DNA from: Dactylonectria macrodidyma
Lineage: Eukaryota > Ascomycota > Sordariomycetes > Hypocreales > Nectriaceae
DNA: 64,000 bases
Direction: 5' to 3'
Assembly (NCBI GenBank): GCA_020744425.1
Contig: JAGMUV010000020.1
Location: forward strand, 682,001-746,000
Part shown: one piece after another, positions 32,121-41,627 of the stretch
Layout: each line of letters begins with the position of its first letter
Position numbering within the stretch: the first letter of the stretch is position 1
Made by a program: the position numbers and the translations under genes
The notes under the pieces: model-generated
The model's database searches: none
Told to the model about the DNA's origin: nothing
The model's input: only the letters and a program-made list of their open reading frames with translations

Positions 32121-33356
32121 ATGACTTCTACGGCCCCCATCGCAATTATTGGAGCCGGTCTCTCGGGGCTCAGCTTGGCCTTGGCTCTACACAGCCACGA
32201 TATCTCCTGCGTTCTCTACGAGACACAAGGATCTCCTCTCGACATCGGAGGCGCCCTCATGCTCTCGCCCAACGCCCTTCGCATCCTAGACCGCCTCAAC
32301 GTCTATAAGACCCTCGAGCCCCTGTCATACAGGTTTGAGCACCTCTACTTCCGGTCTGGAAAAGATGAGCTCGTGGACGAGTTCGAGTTTGGCTCCGCTG
32401 AGAAATACGGCTACCCTGCTCTCCGCACCTACCGCTACGAGCTGATCAATGTGCTGCTTGACTTGGTCAAAAAGGCCGGGATTCCTATTGAGTACGGCAA
32501 GAAGTTTGACCACGTCATCAGCGAAACCGATCAAGGGGTCACCTGGCAGTTCAGCGACGGCTCTGAGGCCCAGGCATCGCTGCTCATCGGTGCCGACGGA
32601 ATTCACTCCCGCGTTCGCCAGTACCTCTACCCCGGCCTTGTCGCCAAGTTCACCAACATGGTTGGCATCTCAAGCGCCATTCCCACGTCGCAACTCAAAG
32701 CTGGCGACGATTATCCCATCCCGGTCACCATCATGAACCCCAAGCACGGCGCCTTCGTTATTGCTCCGCAGTTCGCCGACGGTTCTGAAGCTTTCATCGG
32801 CAAGCAGTATCTCTTTACTGGCCCTGAGCCCGACCGTGAGGGCTGGAGGAAGTTGAACGCGGACAAGCAGTGGGCCGTCGATCACCTCCGTAACGGCTAT
32901 GAAGACTTTCCACCTATTGTCGGCAATGCCACCTCGTCCATTTCTGCGGACAAGATCAACCTGTGGCCCTTCTACCTACTCCCCAAGCTCGACAACTGGG
33001 CTTCGGAGAAGCACAACCGCGTCATCATCGTCGGTGATGCAGCTCACGCCCTCCCACCTACTGCAGGACAAGGTGTCAACCAAGCGTTCGAAGACGTCTA
33101 CATCCTTTCCGGTGTCCTGGGCAAGCTACGCAGTGACTCGCAACTGGGCGCGCCGGATAAAGTCCAGAAGGCGCTCAAGAACTGGCAGAATGGTCGCCAG
33201 GGTCGTGTGGATCGTATCCTTGAGCTAAATGCCCAGATCTCCAAAAGGAGGATGCCTACCGCTGAGCCTGTCGAGATCAAGCCAATTGAGCTCGCATGGC
33301 TCTATGGTGCTGACTTTGACAGCATGGTGGAAGAGTACGCAGGAAACTTGGAGTAA
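32121..33356 (+). CDS. FAD-dependent monooxygenase (salicylate hydroxylase/TetX-like group A)
   Basis: Intronless gene for a 411-residue group A flavoprotein monooxygenase. The Rossmann motif IIGAGLSGLSLALAL is at residues 9-23, the DG motif LIGADGIHSRVRQYL at about 154 and the GD motif IIVGDAAHALPPTAGQGVNQAFED at about 302-325, in the order and spacing of aromatic hydroxylases. No signal peptide or membrane segment is present, so it is probably cytosolic and NAD(P)H-dependent. ATG 32121 is used, since the in-frame codon upstream is TTG and the Rossmann strand begins only a few residues after 32121. The promoter carries three near-palindromic zinc-cluster sites, suggesting induction by a specific regulator not present in the window. 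The substrate is unknown; hydroxylation of an aromatic compound or drug is plausible. Confidence 0.9.
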   Translation: MTSTAPIAIIGAGLSGLSLALALHSHDISCVLYETQGSPLDIGGALMLSPNALRILDRLNVYKTLEPLSYRFEHLYFRSGKDELVDEFEFGSAEKYGYPALRTYRYELINVLLDLVKKAGIPIEYGKKFDHVISETDQGVTWQFSDGSEAQASLLIGADGIHSRVRQYLYPGLVAKFTNMVGISSAIPTSQLKAGDDYPIPVTIMNPKHGAFVIAPQFADGSEAFIGKQYLFTGPEPDREGWRKLNADKQWAVDHLRNGYEDFPPIVGNATSSISADKINLWPFYLLPKLDNWASEKHNRVIIVGDAAHALPPTAGQGVNQAFEDVYILSGVLGKLRSDSQLGAPDKVQKALKNWQNGRQGRVDRILELNAQISKRRMPTAEPVEIKPIELAWLYGADFDSMVEEYAGNLE

Positions 33357-33670
33357 GGCAAGGAGAAAGTCAATGGTGTCTCTCTGACAATGGCTCTCAT
33401 CATGTATTTATGTAGTTATTAGCGGGCTATTCTTATTTTCAAGCAAGTTTATTACAATAACTTTCTCCAGTCCTCCAAGTCCTCTTCTTTATCTAGATAA
33501 GTACTTACCAGTGAAGGATTACATCAGACTCCAATTGAAGACCAGGTTGTTCAATGCCTAATTTCGCCACTTTCTTCCCAGAGCAAATATGTAATGTTGG
33601 ATACGGTAATTATTTACGCCGACTATAATCGCTGGTAGTGTTTAGTCCTCAATAAATCCCAACCCCCTAT
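33357..33670. other. 3' flank of the FAD monooxygenase up to the retrotransposon
   Basis: No feature is recognised apart from the 5-bp target duplication CCTAT (33666-33670) that borders the left LTR. Confidence 0.5.
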
Positions 33671-33918
33671 TGTAGGTTTCACAAGGGTAGGGTTCGAACC
33701 ACTGGTTGAAGCCGAAATAGTGCTGTATTTAGGCTTCGTATTGATGGATCTTGTGTTGTTGTATCATCTAACTAGCCAGCAGGTGCGCAGTGGGGAGATA
33801 TGGATCTGTGCCCCATAGGCCGATAAGGCAGTCCCCTTATCGCTTCCAGGTGGGCGCACATACCACCTGCCGCATCCCATCTGCTGCTTGTATGTATCTT
33901 GGCCGCGATGTTCCAACA
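33671..33918 (-). repeat. Copia 3' LTR
   Basis: 248 bp, TGTAGG...CCAACA on the plus strand, matching the right LTR except for G at 33722. It lies 322 bp beyond the polyprotein stop. Confidence 0.95.
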
Positions 33919-34240
33919 CTGGCAGTCTCCTACTTTGTGCGATGGCCAAGATACGCCCAAAAACGCCTTCTACGCAAAAGCGTACTTTTTCCTGTTCTGC
34001 CGTCCCTGACCGCCTTCCCGTGGCTCCAGGCCATGGGGATCTGCCCTGCCACGCTGCTCGCAGCTATCATCCGCCTTGGCCTCGGATCTCCCAGAGTCTC
34101 CGGGGTCAACCCGGGGATCCCGGTGGGCGTTGAAGCTTTGTCCGAGGTGAATCGGTCGCATGGTAGCGAGCCCGTCTGCGCCGGCAGTTCTTGCGTTCCG
34201 CGCCGCGGTGCCGCGGCAGTGGTGTTGTGGCCAGGCGTGG

Positions 34241-37200
34241 TTACGCTCTTGTGACCCAACCCTCCATCCTGATCTTCGCCGCGGCGGTATCCACGAAGCG
34301 TTCGAACGTGCGGTTCGGGGTGGCCTTCGTGAAGGCGTCGGCGAGGTTATCGTCACCGTGGATCCAGCGGATTTCGTATACTTCGCGCCTTTCGTACGAT
34401 TGCCTTAGCGCCATTATGTCGATCATGAGGCGCTTCTCCTTCGTCGTCCCTAGCTTTACAAGGCATTCATACAGCGAATACGAATCCGTACAGAGTATCA
34501 TAGGAATCTTGGGTAGGTTGAGGCGATCCGTGATCATCTGGAGGGTAGACGCGATCGCGTAGGCCATATCTGCGCCGGCCACCATCCCGTACACTTCGGA
34601 AGCCAGGACGCTCCGTGTCACTCTTTTGCTTTTCGTTGAACTGTAGTGTACGATGTTCCCTTGAATGTTGAACTCTTCGTCCTCTTGTTGTTCGTTGGCG
34701 AGGACGATCACGAAGCCCAGTTGTGACGTCAGGTCGTCGTTGTTGGCGAAGGATCCGTCTACAAAGACGAACAGTTTCGCGGTTGCAAGGTCCAGGGGCC
34801 GGTAGTTCAATCCTCGATCGAGGGACTCCATTTGCCACTGCAGACGCTTGTTCAGTACCTTGATGTCTTCTGGTGACGGCTCTTGGTGTTGAGCGGCCGT
34901 CGATAGATCGAAACAAGCTTCTGGTTGGCAGATTGACGCGATGTACGCCCCTCTCGCGCGCTGTTCAACGTATTGTCTTTTCGCCTCATTCTCTTCGGCG
35001 TTGACGTCGATGAGGTCAATCTTTTTACCTTGATCCTTTTGGCGTAGGGTCAATATCCCATCTTCGGTGAGGCTGACGATCCCGCCGTTGAAGATCAACG
35101 GGGAGCTTACACCGAGCAGTTGCTTGGGTTTTGCGGTAAACGCGGCGTCGGCTAGCTCCTTGTCTTCGCGTATCGAGAACTCCGCGTCCGAGAGTCCTAG
35201 GGTATCGTCCGTTTGCATCCCAACGCAGGCAAAGTCTTCGTTTTCAGCCGTTGAAATCAGCAGGCAAGGGTCGTACGTTGACGTCTCCATCTGGAGTCTC
35301 TCTCTGTGATGCCTGCTGTACGTTGCCCACCAGTGGGTTCCTGCTTCTGCGATCCCGTATAACGGCTTGATGACTTTCATGATAGTATCGGGTGGGTGAT
35401 CGGGTTCAATCTGCTTGGGCAGGCGCGCCAGTATCGTTCGATTCAGTGGTGTCTCGGATTGCACGTACGCTTGGGTGATGTCGCGCAGCCAGAGGGTTTT
35501 GCCGTCCCGTAGTAGGGACGGCGTGATCGCGAGGATTAACCGCTGGCTGGCTCGTTGTATTGTTGGGGCTTGCGTGAGGATGACTTCTTTCCCGTCATCT
35601 GCGTAGCCCTGGATCACCAGTCTTGATTTCTCGTACGGCGCGTCGGTAGCTTTGCCCTTGACTTCGTTCACGATCCTTGACTTGAAGATCCGTCCTTGGT
35701 GTAGATCGGGTTTGAACCTCGTGAACTCGAAGACGCCTCGACCGATCAGGGCGTCGATCTCCTTCTTCGTTGACGCTTCAAACGGTTCGCCCGGGGCCGT
35801 CAGTATGCCTTCCTTGCGCAGTTCGATCGCCAGGGCGTAATCTGCGCGTTCCTTCCCTGACAGGAAGACGTATGCTACGTACGTCTGCGGTATCTTGACG
35901 TCGGTCTCGAGTATATAAGCGCTAGCGAGCTTGGCGATTGGGTTCTTGCGAGGTCTCCCGCGGCCTCTTTTCGGCGCCGATATCTCTGGCTCGGGCGTCA
36001 CGGCGACCACGATCTCCGGTTCGATCGTTTCCGGATCTCGGGGGGCCTGTGGGCCTGGGGGCGCTGGTGGTCGTGGGGGGGCCTGATCCTGGGGCAGAGG
36101 TGTATCTGCGGGATCTTCGTGGAAGGGTCTGATGACCGTTGAACGAAATCTTTTGGGTCCTTGAGGCATGTCGATAGTACACGTAGTGCCGTCGATAGAG
36201 AGCAGCCGGTAGGGTCCCTGCCAGCCTTGCTTTTCGCGCCAAACGCGTACAAGTGATTGGAGGGGCAAGGCGAGGGTAGACATTGTATCTGGTCCGTTGC
36301 GCGCGGTCAGGGCCTCCGCCACTCGCCTCTTGGCGTATAGTTGACGCAGGTCGGCCATTGCCTTCCGGATAGCTTCTGCGCGTTGGGATGTGGCGGGAGA
36401 AGGGGCTGAATCCTGCGTAATACGAGGGTAGGCGCCAAAAACAAGCAAAGTTGGTACCAGGCCGTTAGGACCTGCGGTATCATTCAGGCTCTTGACTGCC
36501 ATCTGGAGTGCGATTTCCGGCGCAGTGGATGGATCTTCGGCCCTGATGATATTATACGCTCTTCGCAAGGGCGCGTGGTAGCGTTCAACCTTGCCGACGC
36601 TGTTGTGGGCCTCGATAGGCACCTCCTTGATCGAAATCGCCATTGAGCTGGCGGCTTGCTTGAATTCCACCGAGTGGAAGTTCGTACCTGCGTCGGTCAC
36701 GATCCAATCGGGCGGGCCTTGGTAGACGTCGATCCAGCACAACCTGAGTGTATCCCATGTGTGTTTTGCCGACATATTCTGCAGGAACCGGGCGGCGTTG
36801 AAGGCGGTAGCTGAATCAACGACATGGAGCACTGGATTGTTGCCGTCAAGGTACATGATATCCACGATAACTTCGTAGTTGAATTCGTGATCGTCCTGTA
36901 TCGTGAACTTGAACCTCGCTGGGCGGCCTGCGTGAAGCTGGCAATGGCGGCAGATCGCCGTCAAGCGCTCGATCGCTTCGACCTCTATCGGGTGGCCAGC
37001 TCTCCGCAGGAGAAGGTGTAGCCTTTGAACTGTTGGATGTCCGAATCTGCGGTGTAGGCGGCGCAGTTCAACTTCCGTTAAGTGGCTGTTGGCGAGTAGT
37101 TTCTCGGGATGTAGTAGAATCCAGGGATGCCCCCATTTCCGTACCACAGGGATCGCCAGTTTGCCTCTGGCGACGACGTTGCGTATATTGTCAAATTGGA

Positions 37201-39331
37201 TGCCCAGGCGATCCATATCTGCGAGGCAGAGTAGGAATGGGGTGTCCGCGGGGACAACGTGGAACGCAATATCGCCAAAGGGCGTGGGCACGAGGGTGCT
37301 GCCCAGCGATACCACGGGATCGCCCCTGCCGAACCTGATGCTGGCTGTCCCGGCTTCCGCCGTTTGCAGGAATATTGGTATTCGGCGTTGAAGAGCCAGG
37401 AACTGCGGTTTTCCAGCGGTTGATACCGTTGCGGCTCCTGTATCTGGTATGATGCCCTGGAAGTCTCCTGCGGAGTACCTTCCGTCAAATGTAAACGCCG
37501 ATGCCTGTTCGCGGGGGCTCTCTGGCGTCGTTTCCTCGTGCTGTTGTATCTGGGGATCTTCCTTTGTCAAGGCGTGGCGGGTTGCCTGGTCAGCCAATTC
37601 GGCAACGATCTTGGGGCCGTTGACTGGCGTCGTAAAATACGACGCATGGAACTGCTGGGCCTGCCAGGGATCGCCCTCATCGTCGGTCTCTTGCGTATCT
37701 TGCAACGTATCTTCGGGGATCTCCAGAGCTTGGAAGTACTGGCTGATGGGGCTGTTGCTGGTGCTGCGGGAACTTGTTCCTTCCTGTATTTCCTCGAGGC
37801 CTTCATGCCACGCAAGGAAGTGGTTGAACGCTGGTGGCGATGTATCTTGTAGGTGCTTGTATTTGGCTCGGAAGCCGTCGTACGCGCGGCGGCGATCCTC
37901 CACAGGGTGTTTCGTTGACCAGCAGCCTTCCTTGCCGCAAACGTAACACTTTTTCGGGGTTACTGGCAGGGCTGTCGATGGGTTTGGCTGCCGTTTGAAG
38001 CCATTCGTACGTGGCGGTCCTCGACCGAATCTTGCTTGCCTTCCCTGGCCCTGGTAGGTGCGGTCGGTCCAAAACTGCTGATTCGTTGACCTTGTTGCGG
38101 TGCCAATCGCCGAACGCAGTTGGTTGCAAACGCCTTCGTAGGTAGGCGCCGGGCTGAAGAGGCAGAGCTCACACTCCTTGACGCCCCTGCAGGCGTTCAG
38201 CAGTTGATCTCGTAGGGCCTCGTCGGATTGGTGGATGATCGAGAGTGCCCGTTGGATCGTTGTCAACCTATCCAGCAGGATATCCAGACATTCCAAATGC
38301 GATTTCTCGGGGTTCTCGTGGATGACCCGGGGCAGTGTGGTATTACGCCACGCCGCGAGGTACGCCTGCCGCGATTCCTCGGTCTCGAAGTGATTCTTGA
38401 CGCGCGCAACCAAAGTATGGAAATCCAGATCGCGATTAGCCTCGCAAAGGCGGTCAAAGTAGTATCGCAGGGCCTTGCCTTTGAGCATGATCGAAAAGGC
38501 TCCTGCGAACTGGGCGTGTGGAATTCCGGCTTTGTGGCAGTTGTCTCTGAAGATCAGGAGCTTTGCTTCGAGGACGTCGTACATCTCGCCGCTGTATTTC
38601 ATCTCGTCGCTGTACAGTTTCGTGAGATCGGTCAACTGCCTGGGCGAGGGCATCTCTGCTGGCGTTGAACTTGCCGGCTGCGGCCTCCTTTGCCAGCCCG
38701 AGGTTCCGTCCGGAAAGGTGTTGGCAGGGGGCTCTGGAGTTCCGTATGTGTTGGGGTTGACGAATGGGCCTCCATCCGTTCCGGAGACGCTGGAGATATG
38801 TATCTTCGGCGCAGTAATGCCGTCGCAGATATCTTTGATGAACTCCGGGTTGGCAGCGTTGTCGTTGAACTGTTTGTTCTTTTCGCAGTGCTGCAGGATC
38901 TCGTGTTCGCTCCAAGTGCGGAATCTGGCTCGGGTCATCACCTCGTGGACGTTTTTGGCGATCCGTTCGCCGTTTGTTGGCACGAATACGCCCTGATTAG
39001 CCATGAAATCTCTGAGGTATTTGGTCAACAGGCTGGGGGCCTTGGTGAACGTCTCCTCTGGCCAATCTTCAAAGTCGCTAAGTAGCTCACTCCACAGAGC
39101 CCTTCCGTAGAATTGCTGCTCCCTGTAGTGTTCAACAAGGAAGCCGATGACCGAACCGATCTGTGTGGGCGTGTGGGATGAGTCTGATGGGTCGAAATCG
39201 CCAATCTTGCCCCAAGTCGCTCGGTCCACGCTGTCCCTGATCTTGTTGGGAATCGGCAGCGCCAGCGACCTATCGTCGTCGCTCGGCGCCGGTGAGGATC
39301 GGTTTGAAGCCATCCTTGACGTTGCCTGCAT
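34241..39331 (-). CDS. Copia Gag-Pol polyprotein
   Basis: A single 1696-codon frame. The N-terminal Gag region ends with a zinc knuckle (CYVCGKEGCW...H, about 460). Aspartic protease PDTGAATV is at about 629. Integrase has its zinc module (HRRFGH about 759, CRHC about 792) and DDE residues near 824 (DIMYLD), 879 (VTDAG) and 918 (KVERYH). Reverse transcriptase carries QTDDT (about 1373) where many elements have YVDD. RNase H shows VDGSF, SEVYG, CTDSYS and DDNLADAFTK (about 1526-1664). Gag and Pol are fused without a frameshift or stop, so their ratio must be set otherwise, for example by proteolysis. All catalytic acids are present, so the protein looks functional. Confidence 0.95.
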   Translation of the reverse strand: MQATSRMASNRSSPAPSDDDRSLALPIPNKIRDSVDRATWGKIGDFDPSDSSHTPTQIGSVIGFLVEHYREQQFYGRALWSELLSDFEDWPEETFTKAPSLLTKYLRDFMANQGVFVPTNGERIAKNVHEVMTRARFRTWSEHEILQHCEKNKQFNDNAANPEFIKDICDGITAPKIHISSVSGTDGGPFVNPNTYGTPEPPANTFPDGTSGWQRRPQPASSTPAEMPSPRQLTDLTKLYSDEMKYSGEMYDVLEAKLLIFRDNCHKAGIPHAQFAGAFSIMLKGKALRYYFDRLCEANRDLDFHTLVARVKNHFETEESRQAYLAAWRNTTLPRVIHENPEKSHLECLDILLDRLTTIQRALSIIHQSDEALRDQLLNACRGVKECELCLFSPAPTYEGVCNQLRSAIGTATRSTNQQFWTDRTYQGQGRQARFGRGPPRTNGFKRQPNPSTALPVTPKKCYVCGKEGCWSTKHPVEDRRRAYDGFRAKYKHLQDTSPPAFNHFLAWHEGLEEIQEGTSSRSTSNSPISQYFQALEIPEDTLQDTQETDDEGDPWQAQQFHASYFTTPVNGPKIVAELADQATRHALTKEDPQIQQHEETTPESPREQASAFTFDGRYSAGDFQGIIPDTGAATVSTAGKPQFLALQRRIPIFLQTAEAGTASIRFGRGDPVVSLGSTLVPTPFGDIAFHVVPADTPFLLCLADMDRLGIQFDNIRNVVARGKLAIPVVRKWGHPWILLHPEKLLANSHLTEVELRRLHRRFGHPTVQRLHLLLRRAGHPIEVEAIERLTAICRHCQLHAGRPARFKFTIQDDHEFNYEVIVDIMYLDGNNPVLHVVDSATAFNAARFLQNMSAKHTWDTLRLCWIDVYQGPPDWIVTDAGTNFHSVEFKQAASSMAISIKEVPIEAHNSVGKVERYHAPLRRAYNIIRAEDPSTAPEIALQMAVKSLNDTAGPNGLVPTLLVFGAYPRITQDSAPSPATSQRAEAIRKAMADLRQLYAKRRVAEALTARNGPDTMSTLALPLQSLVRVWREKQGWQGPYRLLSIDGTTCTIDMPQGPKRFRSTVIRPFHEDPADTPLPQDQAPPRPPAPPGPQAPRDPETIEPEIVVAVTPEPEISAPKRGRGRPRKNPIAKLASAYILETDVKIPQTYVAYVFLSGKERADYALAIELRKEGILTAPGEPFEASTKKEIDALIGRGVFEFTRFKPDLHQGRIFKSRIVNEVKGKATDAPYEKSRLVIQGYADDGKEVILTQAPTIQRASQRLILAITPSLLRDGKTLWLRDITQAYVQSETPLNRTILARLPKQIEPDHPPDTIMKVIKPLYGIAEAGTHWWATYSRHHRERLQMETSTYDPCLLISTAENEDFACVGMQTDDTLGLSDAEFSIREDKELADAAFTAKPKQLLGVSSPLIFNGGIVSLTEDGILTLRQKDQGKKIDLIDVNAEENEAKRQYVEQRARGAYIASICQPEACFDLSTAAQHQEPSPEDIKVLNKRLQWQMESLDRGLNYRPLDLATAKLFVFVDGSFANNDDLTSQLGFVIVLANEQQEDEEFNIQGNIVHYSSTKSKRVTRSVLASEVYGMVAGADMAYAIASTLQMITDRLNLPKIPMILCTDSYSLYECLVKLGTTKEKRLMIDIMALRQSYERREVYEIRWIHGDDNLADAFTKATPNRTFERFVDTAAAKIRMEGWVTRA

Positions 39332-39975
39332 GTGAGGGGGTGGATTGCCTCGGTTGCCTTGAAGGGAAATTCTTGGCGTGTTCGTCGAAAGGGTCGTCCT
39401 TTGCCTCCTTTTGGCTTAGTTGGGGTGCTCTGCGACAGATCTGAAACTCGTGATCTTGCGGGGTTGACTGGGCGGTAGTTGCCTCTGCTACCGAGAAGTG
39501 ATGGTCGGAGGCGACGACGTATTGATCGAGGGAAGTAGGAAAGAAAAAAAAGGAAAAGAAAAATTGAATCCAGCGATCTCAGGAGGGTGAATAGCGTGAC
39601 TGCTTCGGGGCCGCGGCGCTGTCGCCCTTGAGGCGGCTGCTTCGCCTTGATGGTGCTGCAGGGGATTTTTCGAGGCGTTCGGTGGTGAGGGCGGTTTTTG
39701 TGCGTGATGGACGCTCCCAGCGGTGAATCCAGGTCGCCAACGAGGTTGACAACTTGGCTAACCGAAGGGATTGAAGGAAGCCGTTGATCCTGATAGCAAC
39801 CTGCTCTGCTGACAGATCCACTGGTGTCTTCGGCTGCCTTCCTTAGCACGATGTTGATCGATCCGGGCAACCAGCTCTGGGACTGGCTAAACTGATCGGT
39901 CGCGATCGTCTCTTCCGCGTGTCCTTGCTGATCTGCGGTATTCAAGTGGTAACTGTGAGGTTAACCACTGATCAG
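39332..39975 (-). other. Copia 5' leader
   Basis: 644 bp between the 5' LTR and the gag-pol ATG. An open frame runs through it and overlaps gag in another frame, but it has no ATG. It presumably contains the primer-binding and packaging sequences. Confidence 0.6.
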
Positions 39976-40223
39976 TGTAGGTTTCACAAGGGTAGGGTTC
40001 GAACCACTGGTTGAAGCCGAAATAGTACTGTATTTAGGCTTCGTATTGATGGATCTTGTGTTGTTGTATCATCTAACTAGCCAGCAGGTGCGCAGTGGGG
40101 AGATATGGATCTGTGCCCCATAGGCCGATAAGGCAGTCCCCTTATCGCTTCCAGGTGGGCGCACATACCACCTGCCGCATCCCATCTGCTGCTTGTATGT
40201 ATCTTGGCCGCGATGTTCCAACA
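39976..40223 (-). repeat. Copia 5' LTR
   Basis: 248-bp partner of the left LTR with A at 40027. In the sense orientation it should contain the element's promoter and the start of the RNA. A primer-binding site is expected directly inside it (below 39976); the sequence there includes GGTTAACC but I could not match it to a tRNA end. Confidence 0.95.
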
Positions 40224-40522
40224 CCTATGTTCATTCAAATGAAACGACTGTCCATCATGCTCTCATGTGGAATTCACAGCGCAATACGTCGAAGTGAGTG
40301 ACCTTCATGGCAGTCACATTAGAGTTGTCGAAGGTGAGTCGTTATCTGCGGATGGGCTGCACAATGAGCAAACATGAATGACTGACTAAAGCCTTAGCAC
40401 CTGAAAACTAAATATTAAAATCCTAGGGTGCGATATCTATGATCGCTACGTTTTTGAGAATGTAGGGAGCGGTGTGATAGCTATATAAGGTTTATTGTGA
40501 CTCAAACCTCCATCAACAACCA

Positions 40523-40614
40523 GTCACTTTGGCGGAGTGGTTAACGCGCGGCCCTGCTATGTTGCATACAAGGCCGTGACTTCGGTCGCGTAGGTTCGAA
40601 TCCTGCAGGTGACG
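40523..40614 (+). tRNA. tRNA-Ser (anticodon GCT) with 11-nt intron
   Basis: Class II tRNA. The acceptor arm GTCACTT pairs with AGGTGAC (40607-40613), with G40614 next. The anticodon stem CGGCC (40549-40553) pairs with GGCCG (40572-40576). The anticodon GCT is at 40556-40558, followed by A37 and an 11-nt intron (40560-40570) at the standard position. A long variable arm (TGACTTCGGTCGCG) supports serine. The T arm contains GGTTCGAATCC, the internal B box, and GGCGGAGTGGTT is the A box. A run of seven T follows directly. Confidence 0.9.
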
Positions 40615-40621
40615 TTTTTTT
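40615..40621 (+). terminator. RNA polymerase III terminator
   Basis: Seven consecutive T residues immediately after the tRNA-Ser gene. Confidence 0.85.
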
Positions 40622-41627
40622 GCATCTTTAAGCTTATTTCCATTGATTTTTTTTTCCGTTTTTGTTGATCTCATAAGTGAAGGTGTCTTGTCTATCTACC
40701 AACTGTCCATCAGCCTACCAGCGAGGATGTGGCTGACGTGACCGAAGCCAGCAGCCAGTTTTCAGCTTCTTGATTTGGAGGCCCTTCCTTAGCTCTTCCG
40801 CTGGATCAATAGATTCGCAAACCTGGTCGTAAATAAATAAGCAAATAGACGACAGCGAGTGCTTTCTAGTCGATAAATGCATTAAAACCCAGTACCCGTG
40901 ACTCTCAGTGACCAAGTCAAACAACAAGCCGTGCAGCACCAGAAGGTGACCTTTAGTACCCTGAGCGTCGACACTGTGGGGAGAATTAGGTGCTGTGCCC
41001 CGCCAGCCACTTGATAGATCTGCGCCATTTCCAAAGTCGCAAGACCCCGAGCATTTTGCGTAACTTATATCTTTAGAGTGTGCCAATATTGGAGGCTTAG
41101 ACCCAAAATGTCCTGAGCACGACTTCTTAGTCCGTGATGCTATCATTCTGGCAATTCTGTAGTGGTGAGCAGTGGTGTCCGCATCCCGCAACCCGCCAAT
41201 TTAGCGCTAGAATGGTCCTTTTGCGAGCCACTGAACCACAGCGGTTCGGCACGATGTCGAATCATGGAGATAGACAACGTGTATTGGCCTCGCCCTCTTC
41301 TGTATCAAATGCAGCTGAGGGCAGTCCACTTTCAGTGCCTCGCGTCTGATAGCCTCAGCTGAATGAAACACCAGGCAAGCCATTTGTTGGCTAGTTCAAG
41401 TAGTGCGACCGCATACGGCGAGCGACATCGTGAATGGCAATAGTCTCAATGGCGGGGGCGCTGAAATCCAATAGTCCAGTTGGCCAACACCCACTCATTG
41501 TCTCTGCGCTCGAGCGAGAGCGCACCTGACCTTGGATGAATTTATCTATATAGAACGCAGTGCCAGATTCATCCTGAAGGAATTATTCTAGCAGTCTACA
41601 AACTTCTCTTCATTGTCCACCTTCATC
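40622..41627. other. Intergenic region with possible gene relic
   Basis: The minus strand at about 40715-41180 is open for over 150 codons but has no ATG near its beginning. It contains a segment GHLLVLHGLLFDLV that loosely recalls C-terminal parts of fungal HET-domain proteins. The evidence is too weak for a gene call. The right end is the promoter of the next gene, with a TATA-like TCTATATAGA at 41544-41553, about 75 bp from its ATG. Confidence 0.35.

Larger units (their letters stand above)
33671..40223 (-). mobile_element. Complete Ty1/copia LTR retrotransposon
   Basis: A 6553-bp element with two 248-bp LTRs in direct orientation, each TG...CA bounded, flanked by the 5-bp target duplication CCTAT (33666-33670 and 40224-40228). 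The coding strand is minus, so the 5' LTR is at the right. The LTRs differ at only one position (G33722 versus A40027), indicating a young insertion. A 644-bp leader separates the 5' LTR from one uninterrupted gag-pol frame. Domain order Gag-protease-integrase-RT-RNase H defines copia. It lacks stops or frameshifts and shows no visible RIP damage, so it may still be mobile. Confidence 0.96.

Noticed and set aside
39025..39945. A 306-codon minus-strand open frame through the copia leader, overlapping gag
   Set aside because: It has no ATG start (first codon TTG, no internal Met), and its sequence is basic and low in complexity; treated as chance reading of the leader.
40715..41191. Possible HET-domain gene on the minus strand
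   Set aside because: No ATG at its beginning, and only one short segment resembles the family; kept as a note in the intergenic entry.
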